In this document: positions 35,947 to 45,472 of the stretch, piece by piece
How the letters are laid out: each line of letters starts with the position of its first letter
How positions within the stretch are numbered: position 1 is the stretch's first letter
Source of the DNA: Bacteroidota bacterium
GTDB taxonomy: Bacteria > Bacteroidota > Bacteroidia > Chitinophagales > Chitinophagaceae
Direction of reading: 5' to 3'
Length of the DNA: 64,000 bases
Assembly: GCA_023415275.1 (NCBI GenBank)
Contig: JAEZLJ010000023.1
Coordinates: 8,182 to 72,181, forward strand
Made by a program: the position numbers and the translations under genes
Notes under the pieces: model-generated
Seen by the model: only the letters and a program-made list of their open reading frames with translations
Databases searched by the model: none
What the model was told of the DNA's origin: nothing

Positions 35947-37371
35947 CTAACATTCACTTAAGCTCAAAGGAATATTGATAGCAAGTCCGCCCTCTGCCGT
36001 CTCCTTGTATTTACTGTTCATGTCAAGTGCAGTTTCCCACATGGTCTCAACTACAGCGTCTAAAGAAACCTTTGCAAAATCAGGAGAGCTTTGGAGTGCC
36101 AGTTGCGAAGCAGTTATTGCCTTAATAGCCCCCATGGTATTGCGTTCTATGCAAGGCACCTGGACCAGGCCTGCTATAGGGTCGCAGGTCATGCCAAGAT
36201 GGTGTTCCATAGCTATTTCGGCCGCCATAAGTGCTTGCCGTTGGGTGCCTCCCAATACTTCGGTCAGTGCAGCGGCTGCCATACTGGAGGAAACACCTAT
36301 TTCTGCCTGGCACCCACCCATAGCGGCGGATATAGTTGCCCCTTTTTTGAATATACAGCCAATTTCGGAAGCTGTAAGGATAAACTGTATGATCTTATCG
36401 TCGGTAACGTCCTCGTGAAAAACAATAAAGTATTGCAGTACGGCAGGTATAACACCTGCTGCCCCGTTGGTTGGCGCGGTTACTACCCTGCCGAAAGAGG
36501 CATTTTCTTCATTGACAGCTAATGCAAAACAGCTTACCCAATCTAAAATATATTGGAAAGAATTGCCACCCTGGCGAATAGCAGTATACCAATCTGGATG
36601 GTTACTGTAAGTTTTTCCTTTCAATAATTTTTTACTTAGCTCAGCTGCCCTACGGCGTACATTCAACCCACCTGGAAGTGTGCCTGAAGTGGAACAACCA
36701 CGGAAGGTGCAATCTCTCATGGTTTCCCAAATCTTTAATATACCTGTCCTTGTTTCAGCTTCTGATCTCCATGACAACTCATTTTCCATTACTACCTCGT
36801 GAATAGCCATACCGGTCTTCATACACCAATGTAATAGCTCCTCGGAAGTGTTGATGGGGAAAGGCAATTGAGCCTGGTTGCCTGAGGCCTCTTCGCCTTC
36901 TTTGATCACAAAGCCTCCACCAATGGAATAATAAGTTTCTGAGATAGTAGTACCATCACTGAATGTAGCCAGGAAGCTTAACGCATTAGGATGAAAAGGC
37001 AATGTTTCAGAGAAAAGAAATTGGATATCTACGGCTGGATCAAAAATAATTTCATGCTGTCCTTTCAGACGGATCTTTTTACCAGAAGCTATTTGCTGTA
37101 TTTCAGGAGTAATGTCATCAACATTAAATGTAACCGGGTCAGCTCCTTCCAGGCCTAATTGAACGGCAACATCAGTACCGTGCCCTTTACCTGTTTTAGC
37201 AAGAGAACCATATAATAAAACGGAAAGTTGTGTTACCTGGTCCAGTTGATCCTTACTTTCCAGGGTATCTATAAAACGTAACGCAGCTCGCCAGGGTCCT
37301 AAAGTGTGAGAACTTGAAGGCCCTACTCCAATTTTAAAGATGTCGAATACGGAAATAGCTTCATGTACCAC
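35947..37371 (-). CDS. sdaA: L-serine ammonia-lyase, iron-sulfur single-chain type
   Basis: This cytoplasmic enzyme of 474 residues converts L-serine to pyruvate and ammonia using a [4Fe-4S] cluster. The beta domain comes first ([21 protein letters not shown]). The alpha domain follows with the cluster-binding Cys blocks ([34 protein letters not shown]) and the conserved [14 protein letters not shown]. The length matches the fused SdaA/SdaB of E. coli type. The start is GTG at 37371, nearly abutting a -7 element, so the mRNA leader would be very short. It is convergent with a lipoprotein gene. The FKBP gene lies upstream in the same orientation, about 45 bases away. Confidence 0.95.
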   Translation of the reverse strand: MVHEAISVFDIFKIGVGPSSSHTLGPWRAALRFIDTLESKDQLDQVTQLSVLLYGSLAKTGKGHGTDVAVQLGLEGADPVTFNVDDITPEIQQIASGKKIRLKGQHEIIFDPAVDIQFLFSETLPFHPNALSFLATFSDGTTISETYYSIGGGFVIKEGEEASGNQAQLPFPINTSEELLHWCMKTGMAIHEVVMENELSWRSEAETRTGILKIWETMRDCTFRGCSTSGTLPGGLNVRRRAAELSKKLLKGKTYSNHPDWYTAIRQGGNSFQYILDWVSCFALAVNEENASFGRVVTAPTNGAAGVIPAVLQYFIVFHEDVTDDKIIQFILTASEIGCIFKKGATISAAMGGCQAEIGVSSSMAAAALTEVLGGTQRQALMAAEIAMEHHLGMTCDPIAGLVQVPCIERNTMGAIKAITASQLALQSSPDFAKVSLDAVVETMWETALDMNSKYKETAEGGLAINIPLSLSEC

Positions 37372-37385
37372 GGGAACAGTTTGAA

Positions 37386-37393
37386 CAAAGGTA
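37386..37393 (-). promoter_or_regulatory. -7 element of the serine dehydratase gene
   Basis: A perfect TACCTTTG on the minus strand, ending 14 bases before the GTG start. No clear -33 element. Confidence 0.4.
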
Positions 37394-37415
37394 GAAGTAA
37401 GTAGTGTTAATAACT

Positions 37416-37892
37416 CTAATATACGGTATTCAGTGTGACATCAAATACAAGGATGGAGTTAGCTGGAATTGAACCTACACTCCTGCTTCCATATCCAAGT
37501 GATGGAGGAATATATAAATGGATTCTTCCGCCCTGCTTGATCAGTGGGATGCCATCTGTCCAACCCGTGATGACACCGTTCAACATAAAGTCGGCAGTAT
37601 TGGCATCAAACTGGGTACCGTCTGTGAGCTTGCCAACATAAGTAGCCCTTACGCCACCACACGCTGCAGGAGTTGCTCCTGTTCCTGGTTCATCTATAGT
37701 ATAAAATAAACCGCTGCAATGTTGAATGGCTGTAATATTATGTTGGTCAAGGTAATCTTTTACAGCTTGTATCTCAGAGGCCGGTGCTTTGTAAGCACAT
37801 GGATCATAATTACACTCATAATTGGTATCTCCTTTCAAACATCCGCTAAATGAGATAACGATCAAAAAACAAATAAATAGCCTGTTTATCAT
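37416..37892 (-). CDS. FKBP-type peptidyl-prolyl isomerase lipoprotein
   Basis: This 158-residue lipoprotein has a lipobox-type signal (VISFSGC, Cys18) and a compact FKBP fold. [17 protein letters not shown] is the first FKBP strand block. [19 protein letters not shown] and [11 protein letters not shown] are the active-site and 80s-loop blocks, and ILVFDVTL ends the domain. It probably speeds proline isomerisation of exported proteins in the periplasm or at the outer membrane. The N-terminal linker contains several Cys (CNYDPC). The gene is followed by the serine dehydratase and preceded by a two-TM protein gene, both on the minus strand. Confidence 0.92.
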   Translation of the reverse strand: MINRLFICFLIVISFSGCLKGDTNYECNYDPCAYKAPASEIQAVKDYLDQHNITAIQHCSGLFYTIDEPGTGATPAACGGVRATYVGKLTDGTQFDANTADFMLNGVITGWTDGIPLIKQGGRIHLYIPPSLGYGSRSVGSIPANSILVFDVTLNTVY

Positions 37893-37920
37893 AGTTACAT
37901 TTTAAGCATTGACTTACATT

Positions 37921-38259
37921 TTAAGAAAGCTGCTGCATGTGATCTTTTTCCTCGTCATTTTTTTTCACCAGTTCCTGGTAAAGCGACTCATTCATGTCCC
38001 ATTTATGATAGGCAGAAAAAATAGTAATAAAGATCACAATCCCTATAAGAGCTACCAGTATTACCAGGATCAAAGAGGGATCACTATTCAGGACCATCGT
38101 AGCTTTCTTGTACCATCCGGAAAATAGGTTGATAAGCAAGGTACTAGCTACCAATACACCCAAAGGCATACCAATTGATAGCTTTCGCAGGAATTGTTTT
38201 TTCCTGTTTCGCTGATCCTTCCAATATTCAAAAAACTTTTTTTCTTCCGGGGTCAACAT
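37921..38259 (-). CDS. Two-TM protein of unknown function
   Basis: This 112-residue membrane protein has a basic N-terminal segment (EYWKDQRNRKKQFLRK) followed by two TM helices (about 30-47 and 63-83) and a charged C-terminal coil (ESLYQELVKKNDEEKDHMQQL). The pattern is common in Bacteroidota but has no assigned function. It lies just downstream of the tRNA-Cys terminator and 28 bases upstream of the FKBP start codon, so the two may be cotranscribed. Confidence 0.7.
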   Translation of the reverse strand: MLTPEEKKFFEYWKDQRNRKKQFLRKLSIGMPLGVLVASTLLINLFSGWYKKATMVLNSDPSLILVILVALIGIVIFITIFSAYHKWDMNESLYQELVKKNDEEKDHMQQLS

Positions 38260-38262
38260 GTT

Positions 38263-38297
38263 AAAAAAAATCCCGTCCAGGTTGAACTGAAACGGGA
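38263..38297 (-). terminator. Terminator after tRNA-Cys
   Basis: On the minus strand the stem TCCCGT / ACGGGA (loop of about 15 bases) is followed by a run of eight T residues. It lies 5 bases past the tRNA 3' end and just upstream of the next gene's ATG. Confidence 0.7.
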
Positions 38298-38301
38298 GAA
38301 G

Positions 38302-38372
38302 AGGTACCTAGCAGATTCGAACTGCTGTAGGAGCTTTTGCAGAGCTCAGCCTAGCCACTCGGCCAAGGTACC
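38302..38372 (-). tRNA. tRNA-Cys (anticodon GCA)
   Basis: On the minus strand the 7-bp acceptor GGTACCT pairs with AGGTACC. The D arm is TGGCCGAGTGGCTAGGC, the anticodon stem GAGCT/AGCTC encloses CTGCAAA (anticodon GCA), and the T arm is AGCAG TTCGAAT CTGCT. The discriminator is U73, as expected for Cys. CCA is not encoded. Confidence 0.95.
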
Positions 38373-38469
38373 ATTTAGTTCCAGGGATGAAGTTAATAGT
38401 AAATTATAAACAGTCAAATCTGGTTCTTAAGCGCTGCGAAAATAGGGTTTTTTTACTAAGTAATCCAAG

Positions 38470-38477
38470 TACATTTG
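38470..38477 (+). promoter_or_regulatory. -7 element of the nucleoside phosphorylase gene
   Basis: A perfect TACATTTG, 28 bases before the ATG at 38506. The T-rich stretch at 38448-38454 is in the right place for a -33 element but lacks the G. Confidence 0.45.
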
Positions 38478-38505
38478 TAGCTTAACAATTCTGAAATAAT
38501 CCACT

Positions 38506-39384
38506 ATGCAAAGAATTGCAGAATCTGAATTGATCATTAATTCAAGAGGAGCCGTATACCATTTAAACCTCAGGCCAGAAGAATTGGCCCAAAATATCAT
38601 AACTGTTGGTGACCCGGACCGTGTGGGCCTTGTAAGCCAGTATTTTGATTCAATTGAAAGCAAATTTCAACACAGAGAATTCATTTCTCACACTGGTTAT
38701 GTAGGAAAGAAAAGAGTGACGGCCATATCCACAGGTATTGGCCCTGATAATATTGATATAGTTTTGAATGAACTAGACGCGCTGGTGAATATAGATTTTG
38801 AAACCAGGCAGATCAAACAGGAGCTTACTTCTCTGAACATCATCCGGGTAGGAACATCCGGATCGCTCCAGGCTGATGTGCCAGTTGACAGTTTTGTAGC
38901 ATCTACTCACGGCCTGGGTTTAGACAACTTACTAAACTATTACCGACTAGAACAAAATGAACAGGAAAACCAACTGTTGCAATCTTTCGTTACGCATACC
39001 CAATTAAACTCCAATGTATGTAACCCTTACATTTCCTCGGCTAGCGCTTCAGTTTTAAAATATTTTGTTGACGGATTCCACCAGGGCATTACAGTGACTT
39101 GCCCCGGTTTTTATGGTCCGCAGGGAAGAGTATTGCGCCTTGGTATTCAAAATCCGCAACTCATTGACCGCCTCACAGAATTTAATTTTGGACAGCATAG
39201 GATCACCAATTTTGAGATGGAGACTTCAGCGATCTATGGACTGGGCAAACTCCTGGGACACCATTGCCTCTCCCTAAATGCGATAGTTGCCAACCGCATA
39301 CAAAAAGAATTTACCAGGGATGGTGATAAGCTTATAAATAAATTAATTCAGCAAACACTGGAAATTATATCAAAAAGCTTGTAA
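38506..39384 (+). CDS. Nucleoside phosphorylase (uridine phosphorylase-like)
   Basis: This 292-residue phosphorylase cleaves nucleosides with phosphate to give a base and (deoxy)ribose 1-phosphate. The phosphate-binding GDPDRV, the RVGTSGSLQ block and the ribose/metal-binding NFEMETSAIYGL match the PNP/UDP family 1. The uridine phosphorylase subgroup is suggested by overall length and motif order, but the base preference is uncertain. Together with the NupG-like permease at 30 kb it could feed nucleoside salvage. Its promoter has a good -7 box. It is divergent from tRNA-Cys and 107 bases upstream of dapF. Confidence 0.88.
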   Translation: MQRIAESELIINSRGAVYHLNLRPEELAQNIITVGDPDRVGLVSQYFDSIESKFQHREFISHTGYVGKKRVTAISTGIGPDNIDIVLNELDALVNIDFETRQIKQELTSLNIIRVGTSGSLQADVPVDSFVASTHGLGLDNLLNYYRLEQNEQENQLLQSFVTHTQLNSNVCNPYISSASASVLKYFVDGFHQGITVTCPGFYGPQGRVLRLGIQNPQLIDRLTEFNFGQHRITNFEMETSAIYGLGKLLGHHCLSLNAIVANRIQKEFTRDGDKLINKLIQQTLEIISKSL

Positions 39385-39426
39385 TCCTGCTATATGGGAA
39401 GGGATTATAAAAGCTGCTATTTATTC

Positions 39427-39434
39427 TAAATTTG
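39427..39434 (+). promoter_or_regulatory. -7 element of dapF
   Basis: A perfect TAAATTTG, 57 bases before the dapF start. No -33 match is visible at the expected distance. Confidence 0.4.
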
Positions 39435-39491
39435 TAATAACAGGTTTGCTAAACATAAATAGAGATGTTTCTGTTCGATAAAAAATGAAGT

Positions 39492-40277
39492 ATGCTTATT
39501 GATTTTTATAAATACCAGGGTACAGGTAATGATTTTGTGATCATGGATAACAGGGACAAAAAGTATGATTCCCTTACCAGGCAACAGGTAGCCTTATTAT
39601 GCGAAAGGCGATTTGGAATTGGTGCAGACGGTTTGATGCTTTTAAATACACACCCAGGTTATGATTTTGAAATGAAGTATTATAATGCGGATGGACGGGA
39701 AAGTACTATGTGTGGCAACGGGGGCAGGTGCCTGACTCAATTTGCTTACGACATGGGTATTGATAAAACCTCCTTTTCGTTCCTTGCCATTGACGGGCCA
39801 CATATGGCAACAATCAATGAGAATGGTGTAGTGGCATTGAAAATGAATGATGTGAATGAAATAAGGACAGAGCACGGAAATTACATACTAAATACCGGTT
39901 CTCCCCATTTTGTACAATTCACCAATGATGTCATGCACCTGGATGTATATAAAAAAGGAAAAGAGATCCGTTATAATAAAGAGTTTGAAAAAGAGGGCAT
40001 CAATGTGAACTTTGTTGAACAAACTGAGTTAACAGACCGCATCATTGTACGTACCTATGAAAGAGGTGTTGAAGATGAAACTTTTTCCTGCGGCACAGGG
40101 GTTACAGCTGCGGCATTGGTAAGTGCACATAATGACAGTGGTTTTAACAGGGTGGAAGTAAAAACAAAAGGTGGATCATTAAGTGTGGAGTACGAAAAAA
40201 AAGATGATACTTTTAAAAATATATGGTTAAGCGGACCAGCTGTGAAAGTTTTTAAAGGAACAATTGAGATTAGTTAA
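39492..40277 (+). CDS. dapF: Diaminopimelate epimerase
   Basis: This cytoplasmic PLP-independent epimerase (261 residues) converts LL- to meso-diaminopimelate for lysine and peptidoglycan synthesis. The two catalytic Cys are present: Cys74 in TMCGNGGRC and Cys200 in FSCGTGV. The N-terminal KYQGTGNDFVIMDN and the central MKYYNADGRE are conserved. Length is normal for the family. The downstream CorA gene starts 88 bases later in the same direction, but linkage is uncertain. Confidence 0.97.
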   Translation: MLIDFYKYQGTGNDFVIMDNRDKKYDSLTRQQVALLCERRFGIGADGLMLLNTHPGYDFEMKYYNADGRESTMCGNGGRCLTQFAYDMGIDKTSFSFLAIDGPHMATINENGVVALKMNDVNEIRTEHGNYILNTGSPHFVQFTNDVMHLDVYKKGKEIRYNKEFEKEGINVNFVEQTELTDRIIVRTYERGVEDETFSCGTGVTAAALVSAHNDSGFNRVEVKTKGGSLSVEYEKKDDTFKNIWLSGPAVKVFKGTIEIS

Positions 40278-40365
40278 TAAATCAGTTTGAAAATTGCTGA
40301 AGGAATCTTTGATTAAGACATTGTTAGAGAAATAAAGGTCTACAAATAAAATATAAGAAAGCACT

Positions 40366-41307
40366 GTGATCAAATACTTTGTGAATACCAATCATAAAAC
40401 TATTGAGATAGACAAACCTGAAAAAGGTTCCTGGATCAACATATCTCCTCCATTAAAACAAGAGGAGTTTACTGAACTGGCAGACAAATTGGATATTCCA
40501 TTGGATTTTTTGACAGACTCCCTGGATATTGATGAAAGAAGCAGGTATGAAGAAGAGGACAATGTTCGTCTAGTTGTATTGAAAACTCCTACTCAGAATA
40601 ATTCATTTAGTGAAAGCGATGCTTATTATATAACCATCCCTATTTGCATTATTCTAACCCATAACCAGATCGTTACCGTTAATTCATTTGAAAATCCGGC
40701 CATCAAAAGATTTCTTAATACGCTTCAAAACCGACATCCTGATAAAAAGAACCTCATGGTTCTGAAGATCTTTGAAAAGATCGTGCAGGATTTTATGGAC
40801 CATTTGAAGGAGATCAATCAAAAAAGAAACCTGCTGGAGCAACAGTTATATGATGCCAACAGGAATGAGCAATTATTGCAACTACTAAGGATTCAAAAAA
40901 GCCTGGTGTATTTTGTTACAGCACTCCGGTCAAATGAATTATTATTTATAAAGCTGGAACGTACTAATTTTTTAAAGCTTAGTGAAGAAGAAAAAGAAAT
41001 ACTGGAAGATCTGATTATTGACACCTCTCAGGCCCTGGAAATGGCCAATATTTACACCAATATCCTAAGCAGCACGCTTGATGCTTATGCCAGCATTATC
41101 GCCAATAACCAAAACCTGGTGTTAAAACGTTTAGCCGTTATAACAATTGTTCTGACTTTTCCAGTTTTAATCGCCAGTTTATTCGGCATGAACGTTCCCA
41201 GCGGCTTCGAACACTCACCTTATGCATTTTATATTGTAGCTGTATTATCATTGACCATTTCCATTTTGGTGGGATGGTTCTTCCTGCGTAAAAAATTGTT
41301 CCAATAA
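40366..41307 (+). CDS. corA: CorA-family magnesium/metal transporter
   Basis: This 313-residue pentameric inner-membrane channel subunit has a large cytoplasmic N-terminal domain rich in helices (about residues 120-240). The pore helix carries the GMN signature in SLFGMNVP (near residue 274), and a second TM (VAVLSLTISILVGWFFL) and a basic end follow. It imports Mg2+ or related divalent cations. The GTG at 40366 is used because no ATG fits the family N-terminus. The stop codon overlaps the next gene's ATG by one base (TAATG), indicating translational coupling with the Nudix gene. Confidence 0.93.
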   Translation: MIKYFVNTNHKTIEIDKPEKGSWINISPPLKQEEFTELADKLDIPLDFLTDSLDIDERSRYEEEDNVRLVVLKTPTQNNSFSESDAYYITIPICIILTHNQIVTVNSFENPAIKRFLNTLQNRHPDKKNLMVLKIFEKIVQDFMDHLKEINQKRNLLEQQLYDANRNEQLLQLLRIQKSLVYFVTALRSNELLFIKLERTNFLKLSEEEKEILEDLIIDTSQALEMANIYTNILSSTLDAYASIIANNQNLVLKRLAVITIVLTFPVLIASLFGMNVPSGFEHSPYAFYIVAVLSLTISILVGWFFLRKKLFQ

Positions 41308-41777
41308 TGTTCCGCTTTAATGTGAGAGTATATGGAGTGCTGATCAATGAACAGGAACAAGTGCTGGTAAGTGATGAATACATCCGTGGCAATTATTATA
41401 CAAAGTTTCCAGGCGGTGGGCTTGAATTTGGCGAAGGAACAAGGGATTGCCTTAAACGTGAATTTTTGGAGGAAATGAAACTGAATGTAGAAGTAGGGAG
41501 GCACATCTATACAACAGATTATTTTCAATTATCAGCCTTTCATCCAGAACACCAGATCATCTCCATTTATTACCAGGTAAAGCCCCTAGAACAAATTACA
41601 ACCCGTTTAAGCATCCATCCATTTGAATTTGACGAAGCCCAATTAGGAGCGTATGCCCAACAACAGGAGACCGAAAGTTTCCGCTTCATTGATTGGAATG
41701 ATTTTTCAGAAGAAGTAATGACACTTCCCATTGATAAAATTGTAGCCAAAATGCTCAAGGACAACCCTGAAAGGTAA
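41307..41777 (+). CDS. Nudix hydrolase
   Basis: This 156-residue pyrophosphohydrolase has the Nudix box GGGLEFGEGTRDCLKREF continuing LEEMKL (about residues 36-60), with the REFLEE metal-binding core. It probably hydrolyses a nucleoside diphosphate derivative, though the exact substrate cannot be read from the sequence. Its ATG overlaps the corA stop codon by one base, so the two are in one operon. It is convergent with the queuosine-precursor transporter gene, ending 3 bases away. Confidence 0.9.
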   Translation: MFRFNVRVYGVLINEQEQVLVSDEYIRGNYYTKFPGGGLEFGEGTRDCLKREFLEEMKLNVEVGRHIYTTDYFQLSAFHPEHQIISIYYQVKPLEQITTRLSIHPFEFDEAQLGAYAQQQETESFRFIDWNDFSEEVMTLPIDKIVAKMLKDNPER

Positions 41778-41780
41778 CTA

Positions 41781-42584
41781 TCAACCAGCGGTAGGTATGT
41801 TAACAAAACCATCATCCTCATCACCCATTGCTGCTTTTTTCATTTTATAGGCCATATCATGACCTACAAAATTAGCAATCTTCTTTTCAACGAAAACAAT
41901 GACTGGCGTTAATATCAATGCCATCAAGGCCTTGTATAAATAATTCATGATACCGATGGCAAGAATCATTTGCCAGCTAAAAACTCCGGCAAAAGCAATA
42001 AACAAGACTATATAGCTGTCTATTAATTGAGATATAAGAGTTGAACCGGTTGCCCGAAGCCATATGTTCTTTTCACCGGTTACTTTTTTGATCCGGTGAA
42101 AAACATAAACATCTACCAGCTGGCTTACTAAAAAAGCAACCAGGCTGCCAATAATGATCCTCATCCCTTGTCCGAATATAGCCTGGAAAGAGGTTTGCAT
42201 GTTATCTATACCATTGGTAGCCCCTGAACCAATCCAGAAATCTGCCGGGGGAACTCCTATCGCTAAGAAATACATTAAAAAAGCGTAGGAAATCAGGATG
42301 ATCGCCGTAAAAGAAATTCGGCGAACAGCCTTTGGCCCATAATATTCATTTACAATATCAGTAATAACAAATTCAAGCGGCCATAATAACACTCCACATG
42401 TAAGGTTAAATGATAGTCCCGTTTGCCCAAACAAGCTAAAGTTTACAGGATGAAGGCCGAATAACTTCTCAAGGGAAAAGATCTTGGTACCTATGGATTC
42501 TGCGATCAAAGCATTACAGCAGAAAAAAGCCGTAATGCCAAGGAATAGTTTAGCTGGTTTGTCTTTAAGTATGTAGTGTATCAT
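41781..42584 (-). CDS. Queuosine precursor transporter (YhhQ family)
   Basis: This 267-residue multi-pass membrane protein is of the VUT_1/DUF165 type, which imports queuosine precursors such as preQ0/preQ1 for tRNA modification. Motifs include FFCCNALIAESIGTKIF near the N-terminus, GVLLWPLEFVITDIVNEYYG and LVAFLVSQLVDVYVFHRIKKVTG, all typical of the family. Its start overlaps the end of an upstream small membrane-protein gene by 20 bases, so they are probably coexpressed. Confidence 0.93.
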   Translation of the reverse strand: MIHYILKDKPAKLFLGITAFFCCNALIAESIGTKIFSLEKLFGLHPVNFSLFGQTGLSFNLTCGVLLWPLEFVITDIVNEYYGPKAVRRISFTAIILISYAFLMYFLAIGVPPADFWIGSGATNGIDNMQTSFQAIFGQGMRIIIGSLVAFLVSQLVDVYVFHRIKKVTGEKNIWLRATGSTLISQLIDSYIVLFIAFAGVFSWQMILAIGIMNYLYKALMALILTPVIVFVEKKIANFVGHDMAYKMKKAAMGDEDDGFVNIPTAG

Positions 42585-42867
42585 TTAAGTATAAGATGTA
42601 AAAAAATTGCATAATTAAGAAAACAATATTGGAAATGATCAGCCAGGAAGGAACAATGATCGATAATTTCTTACCAAGAACTTTTACGACCAGGTAAGTG
42701 AGATTTACAAATGGATTTAATATTGCAACCATCAGATAGCCTGTTATGGCGATAGTGCCTGTGATCGCTTCTTGCGAAATCCAATTGGTCATTTGTACCA
42801 GTAAGGCCAACAAAAAAAATACATTACAGATAAAAGCCAGCCGGGAAAGAAATAATAGCCAATGCAT
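42565..42867 (-). CDS. Small three-TM membrane protein, unknown
   Basis: This 100-residue hydrophobic protein has three TM helices (about residues 5-25, 33-62 and 73-93), with the second preceded by NWISQEAITGTI. The 3' end overlaps the start of the queuosine transporter gene by 20 bases in another frame, which supports a genuine gene in one transcript. No family recognised. A link to queuosine uptake is inference from position only. Confidence 0.68.
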   Translation of the reverse strand: MHWLLFLSRLAFICNVFFLLALLVQMTNWISQEAITGTIAITGYLMVAILNPFVNLTYLVVKVLGKKLSIIVPSWLIISNIVFLIMQFFYILYLNDTLHT

Positions 42868-43003
42868 CCAATTTAGTATTGATCATAACTAATTTACCAG
42901 TCCTATTTTAAAATAAGGGATCAAACTTTACCAGATTTTTCAATATAAGCCGGTATTATTCATTCAAAATAACATTATTTTGTCGCCATCTAAAAAACGG
43001 AAT

Positions 43004-45472
43004 ATGAACAAAGGGATCTTTCAACGAATCCTCCCCCATTTAATAGCTGTAGTTGTTTTTTTGGTGGTGGCCCTGATTTATTGCAGGCCAGCCATAGAAG
43101 GCAAGGTGTTGAACCAGGAGGATATTACTCAATGGAAGGCCTCAATGAAACAATCAGAAGATTATAAAGCTACGCATGGACAGGTACCATTGTGGACAAA
43201 TGCCTTATTCAGCGGGATGCCAACCTTTGCCATTGCCTATCCAACTAATAACTACATTCCCTGGTATGCACATGAAATATTAACCCTTCATTTACCAAAG
43301 CCCATTCAATTTTTCTTTTTGGCCTGTATATGTTTTTACTTTTTATGTATTGTGCTCAGAGTAAATCCATATATAGGCATTTTTGGCGCACTATCATTTG
43401 CCTATGCCACCTATAATCCTATAATTATAAGCGTAGGCCATGATACCAAAATGTGGTCTATAGCCTATATGCCTGCCCTATTAGGAAGTATACTATTGAT
43501 TTATGATAAAAAGTATTGGTTAGGCACTGGACTTACGGGTTTATTCACTTCGATTATGATATCGATGAATCACCCGCAGATTGCCTACTATTTATTCATT
43601 GCATTAACGATCATGACGATATTTTTCATAGTAAGATGGATTCGTCAACAAGATTATAGCCATATGGTAAAAGCTTTATTCTTTACCGTCATAGCAGCGG
43701 TGATAGGCTTACTTACCAATGCGGTTTCAATATTATCCACCTATGAATACCAAAAGTCAACTATCAGGGGTGGTTCTGCACTTGCTGAACATAAAAAAGA
43801 TGATGCAAAAAACGGGTTGGGTAAAGACTATGCTTTTGCCTATAGCATGGAAAATGCCGAGCCATTTGTTATGATGGTGCCTAAAATGTTCGGAGGCAGT
43901 AGCGATAAAGCAGAAGTGGACCAGGAAAAGTCAAAAGCTATTGAAGCCGCCAGCACATTACCACGTGAACTGCAACAACAATTGCCATTAACTTATTATT
44001 GGGGTGGAATAGGCATAACGAATGGTCCTCCTTATGTGGGTGCAATAGTTTGTTTGCTTGCTATTTTGGCCATGTTTGTTCTTGATGGCAAACACAAATG
44101 GTGGATGTTAACTGCTATTTTACTCACCATAGTGATGTCCTGGGGATCTCATTTTGAACAGGTAAATACATTATTTTATAAATATCTGCCTCTTTACAAT
44201 AAGTTCAGGGCTCCATCAATGATACTGGTGATCCCTCAACTTTTATTGCCGGCATTAGCTGTCATGTGTTTACACAAAATTGCTTTCGATGAAAATAAGG
44301 ACCATGTTTGGGCATCCGTAAAAAAAGGTCTTATTGCAACAGGGGTGATCTTACTTATCTTATTGATGTTTTATATCTCTTTTGACTTTTTAAGTGAAAA
44401 TGATAAAGACATTTTGAGGCGGGTAAATGAATCAGGACAGCCCCAGTTAACCGAAGCGCTGCGAACATTCTTCAATGGACTTAAAGAGGATAGAAAATCC
44501 CTCATGCTTGGCAGTATATTTCGGTCAATAGGCTTTATGGCAGCTGGTTTCTTGTTTTTATATCTTTTATTCAAAAATAAAATCAGTAAAGCAGTCGGAT
44601 TTGGTGCTATTGCATTATTAAGCCTTATTGATCTTATTGCGATAGATGCTAAATATCTGAATGAAGACAATTATGTAGATGCTCCATATGAAGGATCAGT
44701 AATGGTACCTGAAACCCAGGCTGACCAGATGTTAAAAAAGGATACAAGTTTTTATAGAGTACTCAACGAGGCCGGGGATCCATTTACTGGCAATAATTAT
44801 GTATCCTACCAATATAATTCTGTGGGCGGATACCAGACAGCCAGGTTAGCTATATACAATGACCTCATAGATAGTCAATTAAGAAAAGGAAATCCGATAG
44901 TTTATAATATGCTCAACACAAAGTATATTATTCAAAAGGACCAAAACGGTGCCACCCAGGCCGCTAGGATCAATCCGAATGCTTTGGGAAATGTATGGTT
45001 TGTGAAGAGCATCATGTATGTTCCTGATGCACATGCTGAGATGAGAGCACTTGATAACTTAAATCCAAAAGATACAGCTGTGATCCAGCAATCATACCAA
45101 AGCAAATTGGGGAATATTCCTGTCTCCTACCCTGCTACTGGAACAATACAACTGATCAAAAACGATAATGAGGTAATTACCTACCGGTCATCAAGTACAG
45201 CAAATGAATTTGCAGTGTTTAGTGAGATATTTTACGAACCAGGCTGGAAAGCTTTTGTAGATAATAAAGAAGTGCCCATCGTGAAGGTTGATTATGTTTT
45301 ACGAGGAATACCGGTAGCCGCCGGCAATCATAAAATTGTATTTAAGTTTGAGCCACCGGGCTTTTTATTAGGAAGGAAGCTTACAACGATTTTTTCAATA
45401 ATTATGTTACTGCTGCTTATTGCAGGGATCTTCTTTACCTGGAGAACAAGCCGACAGGTGACAGTAAAATGA
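43004..45472 (+). CDS. YfhO-family membrane protein, likely glycosyltransferase-C-like
   Basis: This 822-residue polytopic membrane protein of the YfhO family has about 13 TM helices over the first 560 residues, an extracytoplasmic domain at about residues 565-785, and a last TM helix (TIFSIIMLLLLIAGIFFTW). YfhO relatives are linked to glycosylation of surface lipid or teichoic-type polymers. The start is ATG 43004, because the longer TTG frame (42980) overlaps a -7-like TTATTTTG. The stop codon overlaps the ATG of the next glycosyltransferase (ATGA), so it opens a five-gene operon of glycan genes. Confidence 0.88.
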   Translation: MNKGIFQRILPHLIAVVVFLVVALIYCRPAIEGKVLNQEDITQWKASMKQSEDYKATHGQVPLWTNALFSGMPTFAIAYPTNNYIPWYAHEILTLHLPKPIQFFFLACICFYFLCIVLRVNPYIGIFGALSFAYATYNPIIISVGHDTKMWSIAYMPALLGSILLIYDKKYWLGTGLTGLFTSIMISMNHPQIAYYLFIALTIMTIFFIVRWIRQQDYSHMVKALFFTVIAAVIGLLTNAVSILSTYEYQKSTIRGGSALAEHKKDDAKNGLGKDYAFAYSMENAEPFVMMVPKMFGGSSDKAEVDQEKSKAIEAASTLPRELQQQLPLTYYWGGIGITNGPPYVGAIVCLLAILAMFVLDGKHKWWMLTAILLTIVMSWGSHFEQVNTLFYKYLPLYNKFRAPSMILVIPQLLLPALAVMCLHKIAFDENKDHVWASVKKGLIATGVILLILLMFYISFDFLSENDKDILRRVNESGQPQLTEALRTFFNGLKEDRKSLMLGSIFRSIGFMAAGFLFLYLLFKNKISKAVGFGAIALLSLIDLIAIDAKYLNEDNYVDAPYEGSVMVPETQADQMLKKDTSFYRVLNEAGDPFTGNNYVSYQYNSVGGYQTARLAIYNDLIDSQLRKGNPIVYNMLNTKYIIQKDQNGATQAARINPNALGNVWFVKSIMYVPDAHAEMRALDNLNPKDTAVIQQSYQSKLGNIPVSYPATGTIQLIKNDNEVITYRSSSTANEFAVFSEIFYEPGWKAFVDNKEVPIVKVDYVLRGIPVAAGNHKIVFKFEPPGFLLGRKLTTIFSIIMLLLLIAGIFFTWRTSRQVTVK

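Noticed and set aside
37895..37925. 12-bp direct repeat TTACATTTTAAG flanking the FKBP start and the stop of the two-TM gene
   Set aside because: The second copy includes the stop codon of the two-TM gene. Short A/T-rich repeats are expected by chance, so it was not kept as a feature.
42868..43003. preQ1-type riboswitch upstream of the queuosine transporter unit
   Set aside because: I looked for a compact pseudoknot with an A-rich tail on the minus strand before 42867 and saw no convincing stem.
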